NCBI GenBank assembly: GCA_035942255.1
Contig: DASZDG010000030.1
Span: 1-63,674, forward strand
DNA from: JALZEG01 sp035942255
GTDB lineage: Bacteria; Actinomycetota; CADDZG01; WHSQ01
Direction of reading: 5' to 3'
Length of the DNA: 63,674 bases
Shown piece by piece: positions 8,788 to 17,205 of this stretch (position 1 is the stretch's first letter; every line of letters starts with the position of its first letter). The translations under genes and the position numbers were made by a program. The notes below the pieces were generated by a model, which saw only the letters and a program-made list of their open reading frames with translations, had not been told where the DNA came from and did no database searches.

Positions 8788-10001
8788 GCAGGCTCGTCCC
8801 GACGCGCGGGCGCGGCCTCGGGGTCCTCGGCCTGGTCCGGAGCGGCGGCCTTGTCGAGCCCGAGCTTCTTCAGGAGCTTCGCGCGCGGCCCCTCGCCGCG
8901 CGGCTTCTTGCCGTGGCCTCCGTCCTCGCCGGGATGCATCGAGAAGCGCGCTCCGCCGAGCCACGTCGTGAGCGGCGACAGCCGGCCGCCGAGGCCCCCG
9001 GGGGCGAAGATGATGACCTCGAGGGCGAGGAGTGCGCCGATGACCAGCGTGAAGTGGTCGGGCTCGCGGTGAAGGGTCTCCTCGACGAAATGCCGCAGCC
9101 ACGCGATCTCGCTGATCAGCGACGGGAACAGGGCGAAGAACGCGGACGCGACGACCACGCCCGTGCGCCTGCCGAGACCGCCGACGACGACCATCAACAC
9201 CCACAGCAGGGCGGCCTCGAACTTGAAGTTGTTCGCGACGACGACGCCGACGCGGTGCGCGAACAGGCTCCCGGCCAGGCCGGCGAACGCTCCGGAGAGG
9301 ATGAACGCGAACGCCTTGTAGAACGTCACGTTGACGGCATAGGACGCGGCGACGGCTTCCGACTGCTTCACGGCGAGGATCGCGCGGCCCACCTTCGACC
9401 GGACGATCCGCCAGTCGACGAAGATCGCGACGGCGAGCATCGCGATGCACAGCACCGCGTACGCGCGGTTCGTCGTGAAGCCCGGGGGCCGGGGCGCAGG
9501 CATGCCCTGGCCGCCCCGCGTCAGCGCGGGGATCTCGAAGAGCGAGTTCGCCGACACGTACCCGAACGTGAGCGTGATCAGCGCGAGGTAGAGGCCCTTG
9601 ATGCGGAGGGCGACGAGGCCGAGGAGCCCGGCGGTGGCGGCCCCCACGATGACCGCCAGCACGAGGCCGACCCAGAACGACTGCCCCTGCTCGCTCACCA
9701 AGCCGGCCGAGACGAAGGCCGAGAGGCCGACGAAGCCGTGGTGGCCGAGCGAGACCTGCCCGGTGTAGCCGAGGACGACGTTCAGCGAGAGCCCGATGAT
9801 GGCGTAGATCGCGGCCTGCGCGAAGAGGTTCGCCCACGTCTGCGACACGGTCGCGATCAGGTAGGCCATGCCGCCGAAGATCGCCGCCATGACGCCGAGG
9901 CGGGCGGCCCAGCCACGGGCGTCGGGGCGCCAGACGCCTTCTTGTGCGGGGGCCGCAGCTTGTGCGCCGCCGAGGGTCGCGGCCTCGGAGCTGGCGCTCA
10001 T
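8784..10001 (-). CDS. livM: Branched-chain amino-acid-type ABC transporter permease LivM
   Basis: This 405-aa membrane protein has about nine hydrophobic segments and the LivM motif SLNVVLGYTGQVSLGHHGFVGLSAF near residues 70-95. A cytoplasmic loop near 210 (GRAILAVKQSEAVAASYAVNV) contacts the ATPase. The C-terminus extends about 60 hydrophilic Lys/Glu/Ala-rich residues beyond the last helix, longer than in E. coli LivM, and may be a cytoplasmic tail. Its ATG overlaps the livH stop and its stop overlaps the livG start, so the operon is tightly coupled. Confidence 0.95.
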   Translation of the reverse strand: MSASSEAATLGGAQAAAPAQEGVWRPDARGWAARLGVMAAIFGGMAYLIATVSQTWANLFAQAAIYAIIGLSLNVVLGYTGQVSLGHHGFVGLSAFVSAGLVSEQGQSFWVGLVLAVIVGAATAGLLGLVALRIKGLYLALITLTFGYVSANSLFEIPALTRGGQGMPAPRPPGFTTNRAYAVLCIAMLAVAIFVDWRIVRSKVGRAILAVKQSEAVAASYAVNVTFYKAFAFILSGAFAGLAGSLFAHRVGVVVANNFKFEAALLWVLMVVVGGLGRRTGVVVASAFFALFPSLISEIAWLRHFVEETLHREPDHFTLVIGALLALEVIIFAPGGLGGRLSPLTTWLGGARFSMHPGEDGGHGKKPRGEGPRAKLLKKLGLDKAAAPDQAEDPEAAPARRDEPA

Positions 10002-11011
10002 GCCTCTTGCCCCAGCAGCCCTGCGGGACGCGCGAGGAGGATGACCAGCAGGACGAGGAGGATCGAGATCTGCTCGGACGCCGGCACGACCTCGGTGATG
10101 GCCTTCTCACCGATGTGGTAGTGCCCGACGGCCCACTGGGACACGGTCTGGACGACGCCGATCGTGACGCCGCCCAGGAACGCGCCCGGGAGGCTGTTCA
10201 TCCCGCCGACGACCGCGCCGGTGAACGCGGGGATGAGGATGTTGCTGGTCATCACCCCCGGGATGAGCAACCCCGCGAGCGGCACGTAGATGATCGCGGC
10301 GATGCCGCCGAGCAGCGCGGCCCCGCCCCAGATGAAGCGCGACATCCGCTCGACGCCGATGCCGACGACCCGCGTGGCGAACGCGTCCTGCGAGGTGGCG
10401 AGGACCGCGAGCCCGAGGTCCGTGCGGGAGAAGAAGTAGGCGAGGAGCACGCCGAAGGTCACGAGCACGAGGATCGCGACCTGCCGCTGCGGGTTGATCG
10501 GGAGGTTGAAGAACGTCTTCGTGCTGAGGATCCCGGCGTCGTCGGTCGTGAAGACCCCGCGGAGGTTCTGGGGTTCGATCTCGAAGAAGAGGATCTGGAG
10601 CCCGATCAGCAGGAGCGCGGTGGCGATCGTCGCGACGAGCACGGTCACGCGCGGCGCGTTGAGCAGCGGGCGGGCGATCACGCGCTCGAAGACCAGGCCG
10701 AGCAGCAGCGTGAGGAGCAGCGCGACCGGGACCGCGACGAAGTAGGGGAGCCCGAAGCTCGCGAAGCCCGTCGTGCGGACGCCCATGTAGGTGAAGTACG
10801 CCGCCATGGTCCCGAACTCACCCTGGGCGAAGTTGAAGACCCGCGTGCCCTTGTAGACGAGCACGAGCCCGAGGGCGACGAGGCCGAAGATCGCGCCGTT
10901 GGTGAGGCCCAGGATGACGAACGGAGCCGGGCCCGTGGGGTCGCCCGCGCCCGCGATCAGCAGCGCGCCGATCAGCGCAACGATCACCCCGGTGACGACG
11001 GCCGTTCTCAT
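9998..11011 (-). CDS. livH: Branched-chain amino-acid-type ABC transporter permease LivH
   Basis: This 337-aa inner-membrane permease has an N-terminal signal-anchor (VVTGVIVALIGALLIAGAG) and then the LivH core: GLTNGAIFGLVALGLVLVYKGTRVFNFAQGEFGTMAAY near 35-70, and the C-terminal AFTGAVVGGMNSLPGAFLGGVTIGVVQ with the conserved GG-x-x-S-x-x-GA motif. It forms the translocation pathway with LivM. It starts 49 bp after the binding-protein gene stop, the only notable gap in the operon. Confidence 0.95.
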   Translation of the reverse strand: MRTAVVTGVIVALIGALLIAGAGDPTGPAPFVILGLTNGAIFGLVALGLVLVYKGTRVFNFAQGEFGTMAAYFTYMGVRTTGFASFGLPYFVAVPVALLLTLLLGLVFERVIARPLLNAPRVTVLVATIATALLLIGLQILFFEIEPQNLRGVFTTDDAGILSTKTFFNLPINPQRQVAILVLVTFGVLLAYFFSRTDLGLAVLATSQDAFATRVVGIGVERMSRFIWGGAALLGGIAAIIYVPLAGLLIPGVMTSNILIPAFTGAVVGGMNSLPGAFLGGVTIGVVQTVSQWAVGHYHIGEKAITEVVPASEQISILLVLLVILLARPAGLLGQEA

Positions 11012-11060
11012 CAGCGACTGAACCTATCGCCTGGGAGTCACCGAGGCGAGCGGCGGGATC

Positions 11061-12497
11061 TCAGAAGCCGCCGAAGAACGGGATCTCCGTCACCCACACG
11101 TTGCGCGAGCAATCCGCCCGGTTCATGTGCATCTGGCTGCCACCGAAGTGGTCGGTGGGCGAGAAGACCACGTCCGGGAGCACGCCCGTGCTGATCTTGC
11201 CCATGCGCTGGACGTGCCACATGAAGCGCTCGCGCGTGAGGTTGCGGCCGGGCTCGAGGAACATCTGGTGCAGGATCTTGCTCATCCCCCAGAGGCCGAA
11301 CATGATGTCGTCGGTCCCGCCGGCCTTGCGGAAGTTCGGGTCGAACCGGTTCGAGTCGACGTAGGCCGGGAACGGGCTGAGGAACTTGGCGTTGTTGATC
11401 GACGAGTTGTTCCGGCATGCGACCCCGGCGACGGTGTCGATCGTCATCGTGAGGCCGACGCCGACGTACTGCAGGTCGCACTGCTCGTTCGCCTGGGACG
11501 CCAGCTGGATGAAGAACGTCGGGGACGTCAGCACGTTCACGTTCTTGATCTGCTGCTGGCAGAGGTCGGTCGCGACCGTGGCCGCGTCGGTCTGGCCGGC
11601 GTTCTTGGGGACCGCTCGCATGTAGTCGACCGACGCTCCGGCCGCGTCCATCTCAGCCTCCCACGCGGCGCGTCCGTCGAGGAAACCGGGGGTGTTGAAG
11701 TACACCATCCCGTTCTTCTCGCCCCGGGCGCCGAGCTTCTCGACCATGTAGGAGACCAGCAGCGGGGCCTGCTGCTTGTACGAGGCCCAGATGGCGAAGT
11801 ACGTCGCGAGGTTGTTGACGCCGGTCTCGGTGACGCCGGCCGAGATGTACGGGACGCCGACCGAGTTCGCGTACTGCGCACACCGTGCGATCTGGTCCGC
11901 GCCGGCGACGCCGATGATCAGGAAGACCTTCTCGTCCTCGACCATCTCCTGGCACTCCTGCACGGCCACCGACGGGTCGAACTCGTCGTTGTGCCCGAAG
12001 ACCTGGACCGTGCGGCCGTGGATCGACTTCTTCTGGCTCTCGAGCCAGTTCCAGTAGAGGTCCTTGCCCTTGTCGAAGGACGGGGCGGGCACGGGGGCCG
12101 CGCCGGTGATCGGCGCGTGGATCCCGATGCGGATCACCTTGTCCTCGACGCCGGTGGTGTTGCCGCCGGTGGGCTCGCCGGGCTCGGGCGTGTCACCCGG
12201 GGGGCCGTCGCCGGGTGTGCCGTCGTCACCGCCACCGTCGGTGCCGGAGCCCCCGCCGGACGTCGTGGTCGTCGAGGAGCCGCTGCCTCCGCTCGCGCTC
12301 GAACCGAGGGAGGAGTCGGAGCCGACGATCGGGTTGCCGGCCGCGTCGAGGACGGCGCCGCCTTCGGCTGCCGCCTGTCCGCCCGCGCCGGCGGGGGCGC
12401 CGAGCTTGTAGACGTCCGGCTTCTGGCCGCATGCTGCGGCCACCATCATCGCGACGAGCGCGCACGCGCAGAGCAGGTAAGTCCGTCGAGTCCTCAT
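11061..12497 (-). CDS. ABC transporter substrate-binding lipoprotein (Peripla_BP_6 type)
   Basis: This 478-aa protein starts with a lipoprotein signal (MRTRRTYLL..., lipobox VAAACG, lipidated Cys near residue 23). About 90 Gly/Ser/Thr/Pro-rich linker residues follow, then a type I periplasmic-binding fold from VIRIGIHAPITG onward. Family features include GHNDEFDPSVAVQECQEMVEDEKVFLIIG and GVPYISAGVTETG. The extended linker should hold the binding domain away from the membrane. It is encoded in the livHMGF operon and is its ligand receptor; the ligand is unknown. Its ATG overlaps the stop of the upstream secreted-protein gene. Confidence 0.93.
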   Translation of the reverse strand: MRTRRTYLLCACALVAMMVAAACGQKPDVYKLGAPAGAGGQAAAEGGAVLDAAGNPIVGSDSSLGSSASGGSGSSTTTTSGGGSGTDGGGDDGTPGDGPPGDTPEPGEPTGGNTTGVEDKVIRIGIHAPITGAAPVPAPSFDKGKDLYWNWLESQKKSIHGRTVQVFGHNDEFDPSVAVQECQEMVEDEKVFLIIGVAGADQIARCAQYANSVGVPYISAGVTETGVNNLATYFAIWASYKQQAPLLVSYMVEKLGARGEKNGMVYFNTPGFLDGRAAWEAEMDAAGASVDYMRAVPKNAGQTDAATVATDLCQQQIKNVNVLTSPTFFIQLASQANEQCDLQYVGVGLTMTIDTVAGVACRNNSSINNAKFLSPFPAYVDSNRFDPNFRKAGGTDDIMFGLWGMSKILHQMFLEPGRNLTRERFMWHVQRMGKISTGVLPDVVFSPTDHFGGSQMHMNRADCSRNVWVTEIPFFGGF

Positions 12498-13798
12498 GAG
12501 CCCTTCTTCCTGAAGTTCAGCTTCCCCAAGATCCCACTCGATCTCTCTCCCAGTGACTTCAAGCCGCCGATGACGGCGGACAGCCCGCCGGCGGTCGCGG
12601 CCCCCGCGGTCGCGGCCGCGATCTCCTCACCGCGTCGCGCCGCGTTCAGGCGGCGGATCTGCGCGAGCACGCCGTCCGGCCGGATCCCCGCCGCCTTCTC
12701 GAGCACGACGGAACGGACCATCGACCAGGCCACGACACCCGCGAGGATCGCGAGCCACACGTACCCCGGCAGGCCCTTCGGGACCTCCGCCGCGGTCGGC
12801 TCCGCCGCCTCGGTCAGCTCGGTCGGAGCGGCGGCCTCGTCGACGGTTTCCGACGGGGTGTCGATGCCTCCCGTGTCGGTCGGGGCGATGCTCCCGCTAC
12901 CGGTGGAGGTAGTGACGGACGAGCCGGGGTCGAACGGGGTCGACGTCCCGGGGTCGGTCGGGGTCGTCGGGACGGGCGGGACCGGCGTCTTGGAGGGGGT
13001 GTAGGTGAGCCGCGTCTTGATGCCCTTCTCCTCGGGGTTCGCGTTCCCGATCAGGACCGTCCGCCAGTTGGCGTCGGTGGCGGGGTCGAAGTCCGCCTCC
13101 TTCGGCCGCACCGGCGTCAGCATGATCGCGGTCATCGCGCTGCCCTCGTCGGTCCACGTCTGGGCGAACTCGGTGAGGTCGAAGGTGTAGCCGAACACCG
13201 GGTCTTCTTGCGCGTCGTCGGGGGCCGGGGTGGCGCCGCCGCCGTCCTTCTTGGTCTTGATCTCCTTGCGCTCGGCCACGGGATCGGTGTCCGAGCACGC
13301 GTACTTCGGGACCTCCTTGTAGAGGCTCGCCTCACCGTCGCCGAAGAACTCCTCGATGAAGCACGCCTGCAGCGACTTGCCCTCGGCGTTCAGCGGCTCC
13401 GACTGCTGGTCGTTCGCCTCGACGAACGTCACGGTGAACTTCCCGATCTTCGACTTCGGGGGGACGAGCGCCATGTCGAAGCCGACGGCGGAGAGCTGGT
13501 TCGGGGTCTCGTAGTCGCCCTCGCGCACCTGGACCGGGAGACGGCCGGGCTTGCAGGCCTGCTCCGGCGGCGACCCCGCCAGCGGCGGGCTCGGGCAGAA
13601 CGGGTTCGGGAACGAGATCACGGCCACGTCGGTGCCGGTGGTCGGGTCCTGGATCCGCTGGCGGGTCTGGTCCTCCCAGTACCAGGCGGTGACGAGGACG
13701 AGGGGCTCGTCGGTGACCGCGAGCGCGGGCGACGCAGGCACCCCCAGGAACGCCAGTACCAGCGGGATCGCAAGGACCCGCGGAGCGCGTCGTTTCAC
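12494..13798 (-). CDS. Secreted, C-terminally membrane-anchored protein heading the liv operon; function unknown
   Basis: I do not recognise this 434-aa protein. It has a Sec signal peptide (RVLAIPLVLAFLGVPASPALA, cleavage near 27), an extracellular domain of about 235 residues with several Cys (NPFCPSPP, EQACKPG, LQACFIEEFF, KYACSD), and a Pro/Thr/Ser/Gly-rich stalk. One transmembrane helix follows near 335-355 (PGYVWLAILAGVVAWSMV), then a basic cytoplasmic tail ending RKKGS. GTG 13798 is preceded by a GGGGAGG ribosome-binding site. Overlap (ATGA) with the binding-protein gene suggests a role in the same uptake system, perhaps as a surface accessory. That role is inference. Confidence 0.75.
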   Translation of the reverse strand: MKRRAPRVLAIPLVLAFLGVPASPALAVTDEPLVLVTAWYWEDQTRQRIQDPTTGTDVAVISFPNPFCPSPPLAGSPPEQACKPGRLPVQVREGDYETPNQLSAVGFDMALVPPKSKIGKFTVTFVEANDQQSEPLNAEGKSLQACFIEEFFGDGEASLYKEVPKYACSDTDPVAERKEIKTKKDGGGATPAPDDAQEDPVFGYTFDLTEFAQTWTDEGSAMTAIMLTPVRPKEADFDPATDANWRTVLIGNANPEEKGIKTRLTYTPSKTPVPPVPTTPTDPGTSTPFDPGSSVTTSTGSGSIAPTDTGGIDTPSETVDEAAAPTELTEAAEPTAAEVPKGLPGYVWLAILAGVVAWSMVRSVVLEKAAGIRPDGVLAQIRRLNAARRGEEIAAATAGAATAGGLSAVIGGLKSLGERSSGILGKLNFRKKGS

Positions 13799-13951
13799 GG
13801 ACCATCCTCCCCAAGGGACGCTAGGTGGTCGACCCGGTGCGGGATCCCACCCCGTCCCTCACCGTCCTTATTGCCTGTTTGACCGCCCATAACACTAGCA
13901 ATTCCCCGGATCAAGTAGGAGGCGAGGTCGCCTTGCGCTACGCTCGGTTCC

Positions 13952-14518
13952 GTGAAGAAGCTCCGCGCCGCATGGCAATCGGTCTGGGTGGACGTCGACC
14001 GGAGGGTGCAGGTCGGGAGGATCCTCGGCCTGTTCTTCGTCACGGCGGGCTTCGTCGTGATGGGGAAGGCCTGGGACGGGGCCGCGAGCATCAACTTCAC
14101 CACCGGCCAGTTCCCGTACCTGCTCTCGGGTGGGTTCATGGGGCTCGGGCTGGTCGTGACCGGCTGCACTCTGCTGCTGCTCTCGACCGTCAGGGGCGAG
14201 CGCCAGGTAATGACCGAGAAGCTGGACGAGGTCACGAAGCTGCTGGGCCGCAGCCTCAACCGGATGCAGATGTCGGCCAACGGCGTCCCGGGGAGCGGCG
14301 AGCAGGTCGTCGCCGGCGAGAACGTCTACCACCGGGCGGACTGCAGGATCCTCCAGGGCAAGCCGGGCCTCACGACGCTGACGGTGGAGCAGGCATCGGC
14401 CGAGGGCCTCACGCCGTGCCGGGTCTGCGACCCGCCGAAGCCGGCCCCGGCCCCCGAGGCCGCCGCCTCCGACGGCGCCAAGTCGCCGCAGGCCCAGGAA
14501 GCCAGCGCCAACAACTAG
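13952..14518 (+). CDS. Two-helix membrane protein with C-terminal Ada-like Cys/His motif
   Basis: This 188-aa protein has two transmembrane helices near residues 25-45 (RILGLFFVTAGFVVMG) and 52-75 (YLLSGGFMGLGLVVTGCTLLLLS), then a coiled stretch. A cytoplasmic motif YHRADCRILQGK...GLTPCRVCDPP spans about 130-165. The spacing H-x-x-x-C ... P-C-x-x-C-x-P resembles the zinc-binding module of Ada and related cell-surface modules. The last 25 residues are low complexity. The start is GTG. The gene is divergent from the liv operon with about 150 bp between. The role is unknown; zinc binding is a motif-based inference. Confidence 0.72.
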   Translation: MKKLRAAWQSVWVDVDRRVQVGRILGLFFVTAGFVVMGKAWDGAASINFTTGQFPYLLSGGFMGLGLVVTGCTLLLLSTVRGERQVMTEKLDEVTKLLGRSLNRMQMSANGVPGSGEQVVAGENVYHRADCRILQGKPGLTTLTVEQASAEGLTPCRVCDPPKPAPAPEAAASDGAKSPQAQEASANN

Positions 14519-14534
14519 CGCCCGACCCCGCGCG

Positions 14535-14608
14535 GCCGTCGCCGCAGGCGACGACATTAGGAGCCGAGGAATCCGCACAGGGCGGGATCGCTTCGCGATC
14601 CCGCTAGA
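14535..14608. repeat. Two-hairpin dispersed element, copy A
   Basis: Two hairpins are joined by a conserved linker. Stem 1 is GTCGCC/GGCGAC (14538-14552). Stem 2 is a perfect 10-bp stem GCGGGATCGC/GCGATCCCGC with loop TTC (14582-14604). The linker contains AGGAG, CGAGGAAT. A second copy lies at 48788-48860. Here the element sits between convergent genes and stem 2 runs into the stop codon of the DUF1015 gene on the minus strand, so it may also serve as a bidirectional terminator. Confidence 0.75.
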
Positions 14609-15815
14609 ACGAATGAAATACCAGGCCCGTCGCGGCCTTGGGCCAGAAGTAGCTCGCCTTCTGCGGCATCCGCTCGCCCGACTGCGCCACGTCGACGACG
14701 TCCGCGGGGCGCAGTGCCCGCAGCAAGACCCCCGCCGTCCACCCCGAGGCGACCAGCTCCTGCACCTCGGCGGGGTCCCTCGTGAACCGCATCTCGTCCG
14801 GGCCCTCCGGCAGGAGCCGCGGCAGCACGACCTCGTGGAGGGCGACCACGTCCAGCGCCCGCCACGCCGCGGCCCTCTCTCCGACCGCCTCCACGACCTG
14901 CGCGTCCGACACCTCGACGCCGACGATCCCGCCGGCCAGCACGAAGGCGAACGCGTGGTCGGCCTTCGACTCCGCGAGGAACTCCTGCGGGTCGCCCTCG
15001 ATCGTCCGGCCGCCCAGGTCGTCGCGGAGACTCGTACCTAGGTCCGGGACCCCCGTCTTCAGGACGCGGTTGTAAGGAAGGACGACGAGCTCCTCGGAGT
15101 CGGCGTCGACGCAGAAGCACATGATCGAGTCGTGGTCGCCCTCCTCGTCGCCCTGCTCCCGGTGGAAGGCGAGCGCGGTCTCATAGCGGTGGTGGCCGTC
15201 GGCGATGACCAGAGGTCCGGGCGCGAGGGCCTCGGTCAGCATCGCGACCTCGGCGGGGGCCGATACGACCCACAGGCGGTGCAGGACGCCCTGTGAGTCC
15301 TGGGCCCGCCCCGCCGTCGGGCGGTGCTCGAGCGAGTCGAAGAACGGGCCGAGGCCCCCGCCCCCCCGGTAGATCGCGTAGATCGGCGAGATGTTCGCCC
15401 GCACCGCCCGCATCAGCGCGAGCCGGTCCTCCTTCGGCCCCGCCATCGTCCGCTCGTGGGGCAGGACGCCCGCGGACTCGCCGAACTCCTCGAGCGCCAG
15501 GGCGCCGACGACGCCGGCGACGCGCCGGCGGAGCCCGTTCGCGTCGACGAAGTCCTGCCGGTAGACGTAGAGGGAAGGGGTCTCGTCGCGCGTCAGCGTG
15601 CCGTCCGCCAGCCACCCGGCGAAGGTCTCGCCGGCCTCCGAGTAGTTTGCCTGCCCTCCCTGCGCCAGCTCGAGGTGTACGGCGTTGTGGGGGTGGACGC
15701 GGTGCAGGGCGTCCTGCTCCTCCGGCGAGATCACGTCGTACGGCGGGCAGATCAGCTTCGGCAGGTCGGACGAAGAGGAGTAGCGGATCCCGGTGAACGG
15801 TCTGAGCTCGGGCAC
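14604..15815 (-). CDS. DUF1015 family protein
   Basis: This 403-aa protein fits the DUF1015 family. It shows the N-terminal PFTGIRYSSSSDLPKLICPPYDVISPEEQDAL, the segment SLYVYRQ, GVLPHERTMAGPKEDRLALM near residue 130, and the highly conserved IADGHHRYETAL near 210. These families are often linked to serine metabolism genes in other bacteria, but no biochemical role is firmly established. GTG 15815 was chosen because the conserved domain begins at the next residue; the longer frame upstream crosses the divergent HAD gene. Only 6 bp separate the two divergent start codons. Confidence 0.88.
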   Translation of the reverse strand: MPELRPFTGIRYSSSSDLPKLICPPYDVISPEEQDALHRVHPHNAVHLELAQGGQANYSEAGETFAGWLADGTLTRDETPSLYVYRQDFVDANGLRRRVAGVVGALALEEFGESAGVLPHERTMAGPKEDRLALMRAVRANISPIYAIYRGGGGLGPFFDSLEHRPTAGRAQDSQGVLHRLWVVSAPAEVAMLTEALAPGPLVIADGHHRYETALAFHREQGDEEGDHDSIMCFCVDADSEELVVLPYNRVLKTGVPDLGTSLRDDLGGRTIEGDPQEFLAESKADHAFAFVLAGGIVGVEVSDAQVVEAVGERAAAWRALDVVALHEVVLPRLLPEGPDEMRFTRDPAEVQELVASGWTAGVLLRALRPADVVDVAQSGERMPQKASYFWPKAATGLVFHSF

Positions 15816-15821
15816 GGCGAG

Positions 15822-16631
15822 ATGATAAGTGAGCCGCCCGCCGCGGCCGCGGCCGTGCTGGAGGACGTCGACGGCCTCGTCTCCGACATGGACGGCGTCT
15901 TCTACCGCGGAGACGAGCCGATCCCGGGCGTCGGAGACGCCGTCCGCCGCTGGCGCGAGGCGGGCAAGCGCATCGTCTTCTGCACGAACAACTCGCACTA
16001 CACGGTGGCGGAGTACGTCGCGAAGCTCGAACGGGTCGGTGTCCCCGCGTCCGAGGAGGACGTGGTGTCGTCCGCGGTCGTCCTCGCGGAGGTCCTGCGG
16101 GAGCGCGGCGCCGCGGGCAAGAGCGCGCTGGCGATCGGCGCGCAGGGCCTGCGGACGGGCCTCGCCGACGCTGGGGTGGCCGTCGTGGACGAGCGCGTGC
16201 CTCCCGGCGAGATCGACTACGTCGTCGTCGGATGGGACGACGACTTCGACTACCGGAAGATGAGGCGCGCCTGCCTCGCGGTACGGGCGGGGGCCGAGCT
16301 GCTCGCGACGAACTCCGACGCGACGTTCCCTGCACCCAACGGGCTGTGGCCGGGGGCCGGGGCGATCCTGGCGTCGATCGAGGTGTCGTCGGGACGCAAG
16401 GCGGAGGTGCTCGGGAAACCGCACGCGCCGATGATGGAGGCGGCCGCGCGCCGGGTCGAGGGATGCCGCCGGATCGCCATCGCGGGCGACCGCGCGGACA
16501 CCGACCTGGCCGGCGGCGTGTCGCGCGGGTGGCTCACGATCCTCGTGCTCTCGGGCGTGACGACGCCGGAGGAGGCGCGGGAGCTGAGCCCGTCGCCGGA
16601 CCTCGTGCTCGGGAGCCTGGCCGAGCTGTAG
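15822..16631 (+). CDS. HAD-superfamily (subfamily IIA) sugar/aryl phosphatase
   Basis: This 269-aa hydrolase has motif I DMDGVFYRGDEPIPG (nucleophile DxD) near residue 22 and motif II FCTNNS near 53. A cap domain contains VVVGWDDDFDYRKM and LLATNSDATFP, motif III Lys is in LGKPHAPMM, and motif IV is IAGDRADTDLAGG. This is the NagD/PNPP-type HAD IIA pattern. It should dephosphorylate a small phosphate ester. Position near tlyA-nadK-recN matches M. tuberculosis Rv1692, reported there as a glycerol-3-phosphate phosphatase. The same substrate here is plausible but unproven. Confidence 0.92.
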   Translation: MISEPPAAAAAVLEDVDGLVSDMDGVFYRGDEPIPGVGDAVRRWREAGKRIVFCTNNSHYTVAEYVAKLERVGVPASEEDVVSSAVVLAEVLRERGAAGKSALAIGAQGLRTGLADAGVAVVDERVPPGEIDYVVVGWDDDFDYRKMRRACLAVRAGAELLATNSDATFPAPNGLWPGAGAILASIEVSSGRKAEVLGKPHAPMMEAAARRVEGCRRIAIAGDRADTDLAGGVSRGWLTILVLSGVTTPEEARELSPSPDLVLGSLAEL

Positions 16632-16697
16632 CCCGCGATTCTGTCGTAACGCCGACCTACGCTCGTTCCGGGAGGGATGAGCTGAACGGAGGCGCGG

Positions 16698-16994
16698 ATG
16701 GATCCGGCGATGGCCGTCGCACTTTCGGCGCTGGGGGTGCTGGTCGCGGAGATCCTGGAGGCGCTCCACCTGTACCGGTTCGGGGACGGTCCGGGCGCGT
16801 CGCACCGCTGGCCTGCGAACCCGAGGTTCGGCCGGTTCCTCATGGCCTCGGCGATCAGGATGCTCCTTGGCGGCCTGGTCGTCGCGTCGTTGATGGCGCT
16901 GGGGATGGTCTGCAACGAGACGGTGGCGTTCCTCGCGGGATTCTCGACCCTGAAGGTCACCGAGACCTACTTTGGTCATCGCACGAGCGGCTGA
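16698..16994 (+). CDS. Small two-helix membrane protein, function unknown
   Basis: This 98-aa protein has hydrophobic helices near 4-24 (MAVALSALGVLVAEILEALHLY) and 48-78 (FLMASAIRMLLGGLVVASLMALGMVCNETVAFLAGF). It is preceded by a GGAGG ribosome-binding site 7 nt before the ATG. I do not recognise the family. The next small gene starts 17 bp after its stop, so the two are probably co-transcribed and may act together. Confidence 0.65.
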   Translation: MDPAMAVALSALGVLVAEILEALHLYRFGDGPGASHRWPANPRFGRFLMASAIRMLLGGLVVASLMALGMVCNETVAFLAGFSTLKVTETYFGHRTSG

Positions 16995-17010
16995 AAAGGA
17001 GGACAATCGA

Positions 17011-17205
17011 GTGATGGCGACGAGAGTCTTTCGGGAGCTGCTCCCGATCCTCGCCCGGACGCATCCCGCGTTCCATCTGCGGGAAGAGCCGGAACCGGGG
17101 TCGTGGCGCGAGCTGATCTCGATCGTGACGCGAAGGCATCCTGCGTTCGCGGTGGACAACCGGTCGCGCGACCCCGACCGGGCCCCCGTTTCCAGCGCCC
17201 GCTAG
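17011..17205 (+). CDS. Small soluble protein with an internal HPAF repeat, function unknown
   Basis: This 64-aa protein contains two copies of a short module, ELLPILARTHPAFHL and ELISIVTRRHPAFAV, about 27 residues apart, then a polar tail. The GTG at 17011 lies 8 nt after a strong AAGGAGG, which decides the start over ATG 17014. It follows the two-helix membrane protein closely and converges with the rhomboid gene, overlapping it by a few bases. The family is unknown. The duplicated helix-like module suggests a small binding adaptor, possibly for the membrane partner; this is inference. Confidence 0.6.
   Translation: MMATRVFRELLPILARTHPAFHLREEPEPGSWRELISIVTRRHPAFAVDNRSRDPDRAPVSSAR

Noticed and set aside
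14604..17159. A single minus-strand protein of 851 residues
   Set aside because: Only the last 403 residues match DUF1015. The upstream part is the reverse frame of the HAD phosphatase and two small plus-strand genes.
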